A stretch of DNA of 63,549 nt from Coprinus comatus (Eukaryota; Basidiomycota; Agaricomycetes; Agaricales; Agaricaceae), in NCBI GenBank assembly GCA_034638255.1, contig JAWPGT010000105.1:1-63549 (forward strand). Direction: 5' to 3'. This document shows positions 1 through 12,524 of the stretch, piece after piece (position 1 is the first letter of the stretch; each line of letters starts with the position of its first letter). The notes under the pieces were generated by a model. The model worked only from the letters and a program-made list of their open reading frames with translations, was not told the DNA's origin and did no database searches. The position numbers were made by a program, and so were the translations under genes.

Positions 1-2694
1 CCCTTAAAATTTTCTTAGTATTAGAATAGACGCACGAACTTTATAATAATCCCGAGAACCACGGGGCTACTACTACATGGGGTGTTAATCGTCCTTATCA
101 TGTGTACATAAGTTTATGATGTTCTAAAAAAAATTGTGGGACTCATAGTCTCAAACACATGGTTACTAGAATGTTAGTACGCAGCCGGGTTCACACTTTT
201 TAACTCGAACCTGCTGTGGGTCAGTTTAAAGCACTGTCTAGTATTTTCCAAGACCACTACGAAGTTTGGTCAACACATAAACAAATTTTGGCTTCCTGGG
301 TGATTTTCTGGGGTGATCGACTTACGTGTATATCTATCTTTGGACAATCAATCGAAGAAGGCCCCAATGCCAATTGCTTATGCTTACAGTAGTTCTTGGC
401 GATCAAGTACGTTTATCTCCTGGTAGGTGTGCTTACCTAGTACCGCACACATATGCATACTGTATGAATACTTTTTTGACTTTGAAGTCTTTGAGGGGGA
501 CTTATTCAAGTTGTAGGATTCCAGATAATAAAATGAGTTAAACATGATTAACATCGTCTTCGGGTGCTGTCACATTAAGAACTTTTTGACTAATACGTTG
601 AAGATTCAGATCTCCAGGCTATTACTTACTAGAAACGGCCTCAGTAAAACGATAAAATGTTACGTCTACGAAATTTTCAACATCTGAATAACTTGACCTT
701 TTATTCGCCTTGTATTGTAGTTACTACTTCTGGAAGCTATGTACCTAATCAGCCACCAGTGATGGATTGTTGACGGAGTCCGTGACTCCGCACAGGTAGG
801 TGCCATAGAATTCTTTTTTATGAAACCGTAAACTTACCAACTTTATTTATTGAGCGTATAATGAACATAGCACTTGTAAAAATTGACGTTCGAGAACGGA
901 AAATCCATTATCCTTGACTTATCCAAAGATGTATCTCTTTTTTTGTTTTGTTGTTGAAGTGGTTCAAGCGCACTACGACTCGCCGTGGAGCAGAGTTCAA
1001 AGTTTATCTAAAAATGTACTTCTATTGAAAGGTATGGCATGTAATGTAGTAAGTAGTTTTGAAATGCGTTCGGGGAAACTACAAAAATGTCACAAAATAA
1101 GGTTAACGCGGTCCGTGAAGCCGTATCGTACGCAATACGATATTAAAAGCAATACAAAAGTGTGTGTACGTACTACCATATTCCTCAGATTGTATGCAAG
1201 TCAAGTAGATTCGTTCTATGTTGGTTCTAAGTATGTAAATTGTGGGAGTCCGTGTCCGGACAACCAATATAAAAAAATCACTTAAGGATGATGTTGAGGT
1301 ACAAATAGATACAGTTAAACCTTAAAGCGTAACCCACAAAAGTTGTTTGCGGGGTGGAAATGCCTCATTGTGTGCGGTAGAAGTCGGGATAATTTGGAGT
1401 ATCCTCCAACCCACTTGAATGAATATGTAACAAAATCATCACGCTAAGCAATTTCAAGTTAATTTTTTCAACGGAACAGTCGATGCAGTCATTTTTGCAC
1501 ATCGCCACGCCTTTTTTGTTACTGGAAACCCCGCCGCTAACAACCGTTGTAGGTTAGTTGAAACTCTGTTTGAAAACCTTGTTTCTTACATGTACGGCTA
1601 TGATACTCGTTACAAATATTTCGAAATTTTACTTAAGTATTGTATTGTGCTCCAACGGTTTTCAATTCTTCACACCCCAACTCATCGCCAAGAATCATGC
1701 ATACGTACTATATAGTACAGGTGAGACACTTCCATTTGTTGTCCATACTCCAGAATAAATCAAAGTCTAACGACCAGACGAAGTTATGCTTACTACAGGA
1801 AAACGGTACGTGACGGTATTTCTGGTAGAAATCGATCGTTTCGTATCAAGTTTTAAACAAAATGCAGTAATTATTCGGTTTATGAATTTGATTCTGGAGT
1901 GACGTGTACAACTTGAATTTATTCAATCAAATAGTGGAGAATATTATTCAATAGACAAACAGTGAAAATGTTCATGATCGGGTGCGGCAGGAATGGTATA
2001 TGTATATCATTTCAATTCTCAACCCCACTTGAAGCTTGAAGCTTGATGAGCGCAACTCTCGTCAAACGGTCTTTCGGTTGAAGTTGCGACGATGAGATAT
2101 CCGTGTTTCCATTGCCTAAAGTAATCTATTCAGATGAGACGCTAGAGTTGGTTCCCCACTTGTTCCAGTCATGTGGTGACAACAACAATAAAAGTCAAAA
2201 CATAAATGTATTTACGGTGACAGTACTTACGATGCGACAATTACTATAGTAATACCTATAGTAGTCATATGTCTTCTCGCATTCTACTCAGTTAACTAGG
2301 TTGATTTTAGATTGCTGGGAGCCAAGACAACCAATTATCCATTCAAGCATTATTCACACGTATGCGGCAATATAGCGATGAAACCGTCAATTTGGAATTT
2401 GTAGTTTTACTAGGTCTTGTGAAATTGTGCATATAGCCATTTGATTTTACCACCAGATTTACAATAGTTGCTAATTTTGAGTATTAAGCAAGTGAAACAT
2501 CTTCGGGGACGGTTGTGATGTCCGCGATTAATTTAACTTGGAAAGTTTGCCAGTCAGACGAAGAAGCGAACCACGTTTTTATGCGTACGTAATTTCATCT
2601 CAATTTTAACCAATGTCAGCGTCATTACGCTGAATTTGAAGGAGAATCTCCTGTATTGAGAAGGCAAAGACAGACGAATAGTTGTGTGCATTAA
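1..2694. other. Gene-free stretch, nothing recognised
   Basis: I see no convincing coding region on either strand. Open frames are short (at most about 123 codons, 914-1285), without recognisable motifs or plausible intron-exon structure. No tRNA, long repeat or transposon terminus was recognised. Confidence 0.5.
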
Positions 2695-2766
2695 AGCAGC
2701 ATGGCGCAGTGGTAGCGCGCGGGGCTCATAACCCTGAGGTCACTTGATCGAAACGAGTTGCTGCTA
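2695..2766 (+). tRNA. Initiator tRNA-Met (CAT)
   Basis: A full cloverleaf can be drawn. The 7-bp acceptor stem (AGCAGCA with TGCTGCT) is followed by discriminator A. The D stem is GCGC/GCGC and the anticodon stem is CGGGG/CCCTG around CTCATAA, with anticodon CAT at 2727-2729. The T arm has loop ATCGAAA. An A1:U72 pair, a run of G:C pairs in the anticodon stem and the AUCG-type T loop are known marks of eukaryotic initiator rather than elongator tRNA-Met. No intron is seen. The copia element in this window has a primer site complementary to the anticodon half of this tRNA. Confidence 0.93.
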
Positions 2767-3006
2767 TAGTATAGTATTATATTTGTGTTATTTTTTGTGA
2801 TAATTTCGATCGTTGGATCGGTTAAAGGTTAGCGGAGTGGGGATCGTGGGAGGATCGGCTCGGAGAGATGAGTGTTCTGGAATAAAGGCATATGGGACAG
2901 AAGAGGGATGTTAAGGAAAAAAGATGTGACGAGGGAATGTGTGCTAAGTATAATTCTCTCCTTATTGATATATCGTCCCTTGTGATCTTCCTTCTTCCTA
3001 CCTACC

Positions 3007-3972
3007 ATGGCCCATCCTCTGCTCCCACCTCAGCCCTCAACACCACCCTCGTCCTCCCCGCTACTCTCCACAACCCAGCTCACGACCTCAAACATCGTCT
3101 CAGACATGGCCCCTCACGACAGCACAGCATCTCTCGTTCCCCCTCCACGGCCGTATGCTGCAACAGGAACAGATGGCATATCTTTCGCCTCTCCCTCTGC
3201 ACGGACATCGTTCACACGAGTTGACCGTACTAGTGACGAGGAAGGCATACATCCTGCCATGTCACAAGACCTTCACAACGCCGAAGAATCCCCTTCCCCG
3301 GAACAGGGACAGTCTCAAGAAGTAGAAGCTCAAACCCCAGCTCAGGCAGCTGACGAACCAACACCCGTACCCGCAGAGAACCAGCCACAGCAGGAACCTC
3401 CGGTACCGCAGACACCGCAAGCGTTTCTTACGTTTCTGCTTATTACGGGGAAAAGGAGGACAATGTCATTCGAACCTGGCACTACCGTTGGTCGAGTAAA
3501 AGAACTCATGTGGAATTCTTGGCCAAATGGTGCGTTGTAGCTTTGATTCAGTGTGAGCTTGTAGGCTAATATATGCTTTAGAGTGGCAGAGTGAGCGCCC
3601 GCCAGCACCTTCGTATCTACGTGTGCTGTATCTGGGCAAAATGCTCCAGGACGACGAAACACTAACAAGTATGTCGTTCCTTCACTTGATTACATCCAAA
3701 ACACTAATTATATGCGCATTATAGAGCTCGGAATACCCTCGTCGTTGCCCTCGGCACCTCAGGCCATTATTGTACATCTGTCTATTCGTCCCTCTAATGC
3801 TGGTAGTGATGACGGTGGCATGAAGAAGAAGCGTAGGAAAAACGATGGTGAGTACGGGATCTACAACATGAGAATGCGACTAAATATATGTGCATATAAT
3901 TACTCTGTAGGATCAAGGCTTCCAGACGAAGGGGACTCGAATTCTGGATGCTGTGGATGTATTATTTGTTGA
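3007..3972 (+). CDS. UBL3/MUB-like membrane-anchored ubiquitin-fold protein
   Basis: Four exons (3007-3529, 3582-3668, 3725-3847, 3911-3972) join in frame to 264 codons. The first about 135 residues are low-complexity and rich in Pro, Ser and Gln. A ubiquitin-like fold follows, starting near FLLITGKRRTMSF, with the NEWQSERPP and LYLGKMLQDDETL segments that align with human UBL3. A Lys/Arg patch (KKKRRK) comes next and the protein ends GCCGCIIC, a CaaX box (CIIC) preceded by cysteines that could be palmitoylated. UBL3/MUB proteins are prenylated membrane anchors, for E2 enzymes in plants and for vesicle cargo sorting in animals. The start is the first ATG of the frame. Residue 34 is another ATG, so the true start is uncertain. 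Confidence 0.85.
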
Positions 3973-6196
3973 TCAATGTACGTCTCACAGACCATCTCAG
4001 GGCATATGCATTCCTGACGCTCTGATAGCCCTCCGAGTGTTAGCTCGCTTTCCTGTTTCTGTTGACGACTAACGGCCCTCACAACCACCACAACTCACTC
4101 CTCGGACTCCCTAAAATCACGCATGGAACTTTTGTTATTCTTGTCCTCATTACCGACAACGCTTGTTTCCGTCCTTCTGACCCAACCAACGGCCTCAGCA
4201 TCTACGCGTCACGCGATTCCATGGCGTGCTAACCGTTTCCGCACAAGACTATTCCACATATAGTCACCTTCTCAGCACCGCTTATCCCCTCGTCCCACTT
4301 CCCTCGTTCTACTATAGGAGTACCCGCCAAGAATCCTAAAATAGCTTGGTATATTTTGATCGTGTTGAGGGTTTCGGTACCTATACCCGAGTACCCACTA
4401 GTCGGTCCCGGTTTGTGTTTCCCATTCTGCCAGACTTGGAAAGGTCTACAACTCATCTCAAGCTACCTGCCTCTTTTTTCTCACAAGCTTTGTGGAGGGG
4501 AGATAAGAAGATGAATTTCTTTGTCGAATTCTTTTATATCATCCCCATACCATGATTTACTTCCTACCATTCATCAGTTCCTTTTTAAAAATACTGGTCT
4601 TCTTTTTGTGTGTTTTCTGCTTTGTATATATAACCCTTGGCTTTTTGTTGGTTTTTTGTCTCTTTTTGTAATGATTAGGTCGCTTTTGGGGGGTGATAAT
4701 GTTTTCAAATATTGATATGGTCACGGGTGAGCCGGTGGAGTTGAGACCTGGAGATAAGAACTTTTGGCTTGGAACTTCTTACGGCGGAGCAAGTTTGGAG
4801 TGGAGAGGGAAAGGGAAGGGAAGGAATTTTTCTATGTCATGTCATAGTATTATATAATATGATCCTGTGCGCGTGGGTTGGACCCGCTCAGGATTTGGAA
4901 CGGATTAATTGGGGGAGATGAACTACTATATGGTAGTAGTAAAGGAAAGTTGTAGATAGTTGTGTTTAAACATTCTTATCTGGGTGTTGGGACTATTGTA
5001 GTACTCAGCGTTGCAACATTCAACACCTACAAGTTCCTACAGGGGGATGTTTTTGAATACGGTGTTATTCGCTTCCAGATTTCCGATATTCCAAGTTACT
5101 TGACCTCGACTTGACCAATCATAACATCATAGTAACATACGTCATATCTCACGCACACGTCGCCACATAGCCTTAAGGCCAAGGTTCTATTAAATTTCAC
5201 CAGTGTCAATAATTCAATTCATCGAATTATCCCATCGGAATCGGTAAAAAAAATGATTCTCGGTTCTCGTTGGTCCGGGTTCAAACGTTCAAAGTTGGGA
5301 CTGAGGTATTGTTAATACTATAGATACTAATTTTTCCTATGATACCCTTTTCAATTTGTAACCTATTGTCGCTCTGGCTGTCTCTGGCTGTCTTTTAAGC
5401 AAGTTGGTTTATGTGATACTTACAGGTAATTTTGTATTGAAAAGGCTGAACTTAAAAATGGGTCGTGAAAGTATGATGATGTGAACATAGTTATCATTCG
5501 AAGTATGATTTAGGTAGAGGGTAGTTGTGAGAAATTCGCATATGTTCAAACTGTCGCTTAACCTGGACAATGCATCATGTCCGATATGATGCATGATGTC
5601 ATTTAATGTTCGCCACAAAGAGGACCCGGAGTTCTGATACTTACTCTACATGTAAAAGTTGAAGCTAGAATCTTGAAGTTATTAGTGGGTGAAGGACTAG
5701 ACCATATTAAGATCCGCATCCTCGTGTCTTAAGTAGTCGTAGTTCATGATAAATGTGATATTTCTATGTGTAATTTCCATCAGACTTCTCGCCATTTTTC
5801 TCGAGCACACTCTTTCTTCTTGAACGTAATAAAATAGGCGGCAATATGGTTGAAACGTGTTTATAATCTTGCAAGAGTCATTTGAATTGCTTTGAATGAA
5901 TCATGGTTTTTTTACTGTGTATTAAATACACGAGTATGATAATGGTTTCCCCTGGTGCGCCGTAGGGAGCGCGCATGGTACATCGCGGGGCGCTATAGGC
6001 TGTTAAGGTGTTTTTATGTGGTAAATATCAATGGGTTCTGAAATAGGGAATGATCAAGACCCAGAACCCAGGAACTTCTGAGATTACTGATAGCATAAAG
6101 CCGGATGAACATTGACTCACACGACTTCGGAAAACGACCCCACTGCAGCGGCCCACCCATATTACTTTTCTACTGAACAACAACAACGACTCAAAT
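3973..6196. other. Intergenic, no gene recognised
   Basis: Contains 3' flanking DNA of the UBL3-like gene and the promoter side of the first P450. Open frames are short and lack recognisable domains. No repeat shared with the rest of the window was noticed. Confidence 0.45.
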
Positions 6197-8471
6197 ATGT
6201 CCTTTGACGATAGTTCTGGAAAAGCTACATACTACACCTACCATTATTTGCTTTCTACAATCTTCGTCTTTCCGATTTTGACGTGGGTACTTACGAGAAG
6301 ATTCCTTCAACAAGGACGAAGGAGAAGAGAGCCATTACCACCTGGACCTCCTAAACTTCCTATTCTTGGAAACTTATTCCAGTTTCCTTCCAGTTATCAA
6401 TGGTTGACATATACGAAATGGTCAAAAGAATATAGTGAGTGGTTATTGGGGAGATTGCCAGAATGATTTACTTGTTGCATTACCACAGACTCAGATATCA
6501 TTCACCTCAGTGGTGCAGGACAAAGCGTTGTTATTCTTAACACACTCGATGCTGCGAAAGAGATATTGGAAAAACGTTCTGCTAACTATTCTAACCGGTA
6601 CGTATTACTTACTACGGTGGCAATTCATGTTCATATTTATATGATCTTTTTTGGTCTTTTGATTGATGATAGTCCTTCTTTTACTATGAACAAATTGATG
6701 GGTTGGGACTATTTATTTAGTAGTATGCCTTATGGTGATGCTTGGAGAGAACGAAGGAAGCTTTTATTGATACATTCTAATCCATCAAAACCTCAAAGTC
6801 ATAGGCCTATCGAAATCGATTATGTTCGAAAAGTGCTTCCGAAATTGTATGAGAGTCCAGAGGATTCTATGGATTTGCTCCGACAGTAAGTTTCCCGTTC
6901 TCTTCATTTTATCACTCGCATTTCTTCTCTCCTTTTTTTCTTTTCTTCATTCCGGTTATTAACACAAATGTTCGGTATAACATTATGTACTATGTACTGA
7001 CATCATACAAAAGTTTGATAGGCGCAACGTTCCTAACGTCGCTTATGGATTAGATATCAAACTCGTTCAAGATCCCTTTGTTCAACTTGCTGAAGATGCT
7101 TTGAAACCACTTGTTGAAGTTATAGTTACTGGCGCGTTTTTGGTGGACTTGATACCTGCTTTACAATATCTTCCTACTTGGTTTCCTGGTACTGGATTTA
7201 AAAGGAAAGCTCAAGCATGGAAGAAATTGGCGATGAAGTTTCGGGATGTTCCTTTTGAAGCTGCTAAGAAAAGTATTGTATGTCACTTTTTATCTACATG
7301 TTTTTCCGACCCTTCAATTTCAGACTTCTTTTTCTGATTTTCTTAATGGCATTTTTGAAAGGATAATGGAACTGCCAAGCCTTCGTTTACATCAACTTGT
7401 CTTGAAGAAAGAATATATGACGAGAAATTGATTCGCGATACTGCTTCCATGTTTTTTGCTGGTATGTTAATAACCTGACTAATGTCATGATCCTCGGTTA
7501 TAAATCCTCACACCTATAATTCATTGTCGAAATCTCAGGAGGTACCGATACTACACTTGCCGCGGTATACACGGTTGTTCTTGTCGTAATGTGTCATCCG
7601 GAAAAACAAGAAAAGGCGCAAGAAGAACTGGATCGTGTACTTGGTCATGGTCGTTTACCTGAACATGGTGATGAACCGAATTTACCGTATTTGACTGCTC
7701 TTATTAGAGAATGTATTCGGTGAGAACAATTTTCAATGTGATGATTGTTGCACTCTGACTTATGGTATTTCTCTGTAGCTGGAAATCGGTGACTCCAATA
7801 GGTTAGTAGATAATGCTCATCTAGATGAACAAAAATACTGATGAACGTTTGTAGGTGTACCTCATAGTTCCGAGGCGGATGATGTCTATAAGGGTTATTT
7901 GATCCCTGCAGGTTCAATCATCATTCCAAATATGTGGTATGTGGAGCACCCAGGGATGTTAAACCAAATTTGATCTCTGAAATAAAACCTTATCACTTAG
8001 GAATATGTTGCATGATGAGGTTGATTATCCACACCCTCATGAATTTATCCCGGAACGTTTCTTAAACGAAGATGGACAATTAAACAAGGAAGTTAGAGAT
8101 CCATTGACATTTGCATTTGGTTTTGGAAGGAGGTGAGTTTTTTTTCGAGACTGTCTATCTGGCTTAGGTTTAAAATTAATTTTACCACGCATAGATCGTG
8201 TCCCGGAGAACACCTCGGAAAATCAATTTTATGGCTTACAGCTGCTTCTCTACTTGCTGTTTTCAAGATAGTAAAGCCTGTGAGGGATGGTATTATTGTA
8301 GAACCTTCTATGAATTATATTTCGGGACTGGTTCTGTATGTAACATCAATTTATCTTTGCCGATCTATCAGACTGATTCAAAATTTTACTAGGCACCCTG
8401 AAGCTTTTGAATGTGATTTCCAACCCCGTTCAAAGAGTACGGAAACTTTAATCAAATCTCTTATTGACTAA
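6197..8471 (+). CDS. Cytochrome P450 (locus 1), one exon with compensated frameshift
   Basis: Heme-thiolate monooxygenase of the Agaricomycete type, expected in the ER membrane through an N-terminal hydrophobic segment (about residues 15-35) followed by the PPGPPKLPILGN hinge. Eleven exons: 6197-6434, 6489-6597, 6673-6885, 7022-7277, 7362-7461, 7539-7719, 7779-7801, 7855-7936, 8001-8132, 8195-8335, 8393-8471; 517 codons in total. Motifs seen: I-helix AGGTDTT, ExxR region (ALIRECIR), PERF, and heme loop FGFGRRSCPGEHLG with the ligand Cys. Exon 4 is odd. The acceptor homologous to locus 2 (exon from 7014) gives an exon one base shorter than its counterpart and hits a stop, whereas the AG at 7020-7021 keeps the frame at the cost of a small change of sequence. 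It may therefore be active or a very young pseudogene. Substrate unknown. Confidence 0.82.
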
Positions 8472-9065
8472 GTATTAGTATTACTGTGTTTTGACTTTTC
8501 TCAGTGAATGATGACATTTATGATTTCTGATATGATACCAGCTTACTATACCTGTATGTTCATGTAAAACCACTATTTTGTGTTTGTCTATCTTCCGGAA
8601 TGAAGTTTATCTATCTCGGACAGGCTGTGGCGACGCCTAATGGATTGGAAAATATTGCGAGCGGGCACACGCGGCAAAAAAAACTACCTAAGCTGTGGCG
8701 TGAGTCCCCAAAAATAAAGTGATAACCATACCGATCTCAGGAGATTATATGACAGCCAAGAGCACTAGTGGCTTCAACATGTACTTCTATTGGGGTAAGA
8801 CTAAACCGAAGCATAGCCGTAAATGCTGGAAATTAATTCTTCGGCCTCAAGCGGGGGTTTATTCGAAACGTTTGACAAAATATTCGTGCTATAAGCATAC
8901 CAAACATTCCCATGCATTTCCAGGACTATATCCCTTCGCCGAAGAGCGACATATTATTGGAACACAAGTTTAGCTATATAAGCTAATTAATGCACTCATT
9001 ATCTCTTTAGCCACCTCCGCTCTCACTACTTCTACTCAGTCAACAAAGCTATCTTCTATCCTATC
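8472..9065. promoter_or_regulatory. Promoter region of isochorismatase-like copy 1, with TATA box
   Basis: TATATAAG at 8975-8982 lies about 84 bp upstream of the ATG at 9066. From about 8607 onward the sequence is recognisably the same as the reverse complement of 57900-58340, upstream of the second copy of the gene. The promoter was therefore duplicated with the coding region. Confidence 0.6.
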
Positions 9066-9903
9066 ATGTCAAGCAATTTCGAAAGAATTGACAAGGACAA
9101 TGTTATGTTGCTTGTTGTTGATCATCAAGTTGGCTTGTTCCAACTCGTCAGGGACTTTAGTCCTGAAGAATTCAGAAACAATATCCTCGCCCATGCAGCA
9201 ATTGGAAAGGTTTTCAACCTGCCAACTATTTTGACCACCAGTGCAGAGACGGGTGTGTACTATAAACAGAATCACCAATTCAATATTTTAATGATCTCGC
9301 TACAGGTCCAAATGGTCCGTTGCCAAGAGAGATCACGAAGATGTATCCAAATTCTCCGTTCATCAAGCGTAGTGGAGAGGTCAATGCCTGGGACAACGCA
9401 GAGTTCCGTGATGCTGTCAAGGCCACGGGAAAGAAGCAGGTAATTTTAGCTGGTATCGTAACCGATGTAAGCGAATCGTTACTATCATACACCGATCGTA
9501 ATCATCACCTTACTGACTTGGTCTTCAACCATAGGTCTGTACTGCGTTCCTTGCTATTTCGTTGGTAGAAGCTGGTTATACCGTTTATGCCAATGCAGAG
9601 GCATCTGGCGCCTCTTCCAAGAGAGTAGCGGACGATGCAAATGACCGTATGAGAGCAGCAGGCGTCCATGTATATTCTATGTTCGCTGTCGTTTGTGATT
9701 TGATGAGAGATTGGAGGAACAATCCAGGGTCAAATGAGTTGATGCCATTCTTTGATAAGTAAGTCAACTATGTAACCCTCGCTTCGCTTCACATGCTTTA
9801 ATCCCGAGACATTTTTAGATACTTCCCAGTATATGGGTATGTTGCGCGTGCACATGCCGCGGCGGTTGAACGTGGTGTTATCCAGCCTGGGGAAAGCGAG
9901 TAG
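9066..9903 (+). CDS. Isochorismatase-like cysteine hydrolase, copy 1
   Basis: Four exons (9066-9252, 9306-9466, 9535-9758, 9819-9903) give 218 codons, a normal size for the YcaC-like branch of the isochorismatase-like hydrolases. Visible family signs are the catalytic Asp in LLVVDHQVG, the loop ETGPNGPLP, NAWDN and the nucleophile Cys in GIVTDVCTAF, followed by the DASG-like NAEASG stretch and FAV..DLMRDW. The family hydrolyses amides, nitriles or isochorismate; the substrate here is unknown. A near-identical gene lies inverted at 57075-57899. It sits between two P450 genes, which could mean co-regulation, but no cluster function can be named. Confidence 0.88.
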
Positions 9904-10428
9904 ATGATGTCCCGAGTCGGAGACTGTACCTTCTGTTTTAACACCCCAGATTCTGTTTAGCTACCCTGAAAATATTGAAATGAAAGTAGTGACCAGGGAC
10001 GAAAGATTTGCATGGGGTCACCCAATCGTTCCCACGCACAGTGTAAATCAAGCGCTTATGTAAGTGCTGGTAGAATCCCCATTATGTTTTAAACGTTTAC
10101 ACTCATGATCATACAATTCTCCAAACTATTGTGCATCAGACCTCCATAGGAACAGATTTTCCCTGCGGCGCATCAGAGAGAATGGTGCGGGAACCAATAA
10201 TAAGCGTCCAGTAACTCCTACTTCTGATGAACGAGTGGTTCGTCCCATCCTTAGCTATTGCCTCTCTAGTGCCGATTGGTTACGTTCCCATACAACCACA
10301 ACCCTCAACACCCAACATCAGGGTGGAACTAACTGGGGCTCACGATGAGAGCATAAAAACTCCGCAGTATAAATACATATAACTGTTAGGCTTTTACTTC
10401 TATCCAGCTCTCTATAGCCCCTCACCTC
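9904..10428. promoter_or_regulatory. Intergenic with TATA box of P450 locus 2
   Basis: TATAAATA at 10368-10375, 54 bp before the ATG at 10429, is a good core promoter candidate. The rest of the interval shows no gene. Confidence 0.6.
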
Positions 10429-12524
10429 ATGCGTTCACTCGATGTTCTGGTAGTATTTCTCGCCTTGGGATTCTTTCGTTACCTTTCACGAAAAAGGCGA
10501 CTGCCGCTTGCCCCAGGTCCCAAAGGATACCCCATCATCGGTAGTTTGCTTGATATACCTAAAGAACATCCTTATCTTCAGTACACACAATGGGCGGAGG
10601 AATATAGTATGCTCGGTGGTTTTTATAATGACGCATATATTCACATCCCGATTAGAAAGCGAAATATTGAATCTCAATGCCTGTGGGACGAATATCGTCA
10701 TCCTCAACTCAGTCCGCGTGGCGACCGAGCTTCTTGACAAAAGATCCTGCATATATTCTAGCCGGTAGGTATCATAGAACCGCATATGGTATGTCCATAT
10801 ATGACGAATTCGTTCTAGCCCTCAGTTCACAATGGTTTCTGAACTCATGGGATGGGGCTTCTTATTTTCTGTTATGCCATATGATGTAGAATGGCGAAGG
10901 CGACGCCGTCTATTTCAACGGTTCTTCCCCTCTTCAAGAGCTAAAGATTTTCAACCGCATCAGCGATCCTATATTCGTCAGCTCCTTCCAAAACTTATCG
11001 ATCAGCAGAATTATGTCCAATCTCTTCGCCAGTAAGCCTCAATTACCCTTCTTTAACCTTCTACTTTCTCACGAGCTCTATAGCTTTGTTGGGGGGATTG
11101 CTCTGAATCTTGGATATGGGATCGATATTAAGCCAGTAGATGATCCCTACATCAAGATATCAGAGTATGCGATCTCTCTCCTAAATGACGCATGCATGCC
11201 TATGAAATATTTGGTTGATGCTGTCCCACTTTTAAAGTTTGTGCCTAGTTGGTTTCCTGGTGCCAAGTTCAAACGAGACGCCGAGGAGTGGTATAAAGCA
11301 ACAATGGAGTTTCGAAATAAGCCATTCGAAGTAACTAAAAAGGATTTGGTGAGTGAGAATGACTTAACTTCATCATCAGTGACCTATCTAGCATATAACC
11401 AACGTAGGAAACTGGAAAAGCTACCTTGAGCTACACTGCAATATGTTTAGAGAGCATAGCTTCATGCTCTTCGCAGGAACGGCTCTCAAAAGAAAACGAT
11501 ATCAAGGACACAGCCTCCCTCTTTTTCGGCGGTAAGTACTCAAGAGTTTAAGCTCAGCCTTTTGCGATCACGGAAATGCTCATTTACGGAGTAAGCGGGC
11601 GCCGATACGTCCATGGTCGTGTTACTATCGTTTGTTCTTGCTATGGTTTGTTATCCCGAAGCACAAAAGAAAATACAACAAGAACTGGATGCTGTGGTTG
11701 GTCCGGATCGTTTGCCAGACTTCTATGACGCACCAAAATTACCTTACCTCGAGGCGGTGATACGTGAAACAATGAGGTATGTTGGATTTAGGTTATTAAA
11801 TTTTGACTGTCCTCCTGCTGACGGTAATTCACAAGGTGGAAACCCCCTGCTCCTGTCGGTTCGTATCTATTATCGTCCAGATGTAGCCCTTTTTCTGATG
11901 GTCTCTCGGTGTAGTCGTCCCGCACAGCACGACATCAGACGATGTCTTTGAAGGGTACTTTATCCCTAAGGGCTCAATAGTAATGCCAAATGTGTGGTAA
12001 GCAAAGCCTCGAAACCCATGACGCCGTGGACACTGAGCGAAGGTACTAGGGGTATGCTACAGGACCCTAACGTTTATCCCGATCCTTCTCTTTTTATTCC
12101 CGAGCGTCATCTCACATCAGATGGAAAGATTATAGAGGGGCCTAACGCAAATAATCCGTTAGATCTTGTCTTCGGGTTTGGCCGGCGGTGGGTGTTCAGC
12201 AAGACTATGCAGACTCCGAGGTGACGCTAATTCTCTCGACAGTAAATGTCCTGGTATCCATATGGCTCTAAGTACACTATATATCGTTGCATCAAACATT
12301 CTACATACCATGGACATATGCCCTAGTGTCGATAAAGATGGTAACGTAACTCTTCCAAGTCAAAAATGTACTGACGGCCTCTTCTTGTGAGTTGATTTGT
12401 ATTACTGGTATTGGAAACATTCTTTTTTCTCAATTGATATTACAGATTACCGGAACCTTTCGATTGTATTTTCAGACCACGTTCCGAAAAGGCAGAGGGT
12501 CTTGTTAGAACGGAGGCTTTGTGA
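10429..12524 (+). CDS. Cytochrome P450 (locus 2), intact
   Basis: Eleven exons (10429-10606, 10656-10764, 10819-11031, 11084-11348, 11408-11531, 11596-11776, 11836-11858, 11915-11996, 12050-12187, 12243-12386, 12446-12524) join to 511 codons without a stop. N-terminal membrane anchor, hinge PLAPGPKGYPIIG, I-helix AGADTS, ExxR (VIRETMR), PERH and heme loop FGFGRRKCPGIH are all present. Exon lengths 109, 213, 181, 23, 82 and 79 are identical to those of locus 1, so the two are tandem duplicates of one gene. Expected to be an ER monooxygenase of the broad group often auto-named O-methylsterigmatocystin oxidoreductase; the real substrate is unknown. Confidence 0.9.

Noticed and set aside
914..1285. 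123-codon open frame in the left end
   Set aside because: No recognisable domain, no splice structure, amino-acid content looks random.
2695..2766. Elongator tRNA-Met
   Set aside because: The A1:U72 pair and AUCG-type T loop point to the initiator tRNA.
3342..3668. 108-codon minus-strand frame over the UBL3-like gene
   Set aside because: Shadow of the plus-strand exon, which has clear family motifs and splice sites.
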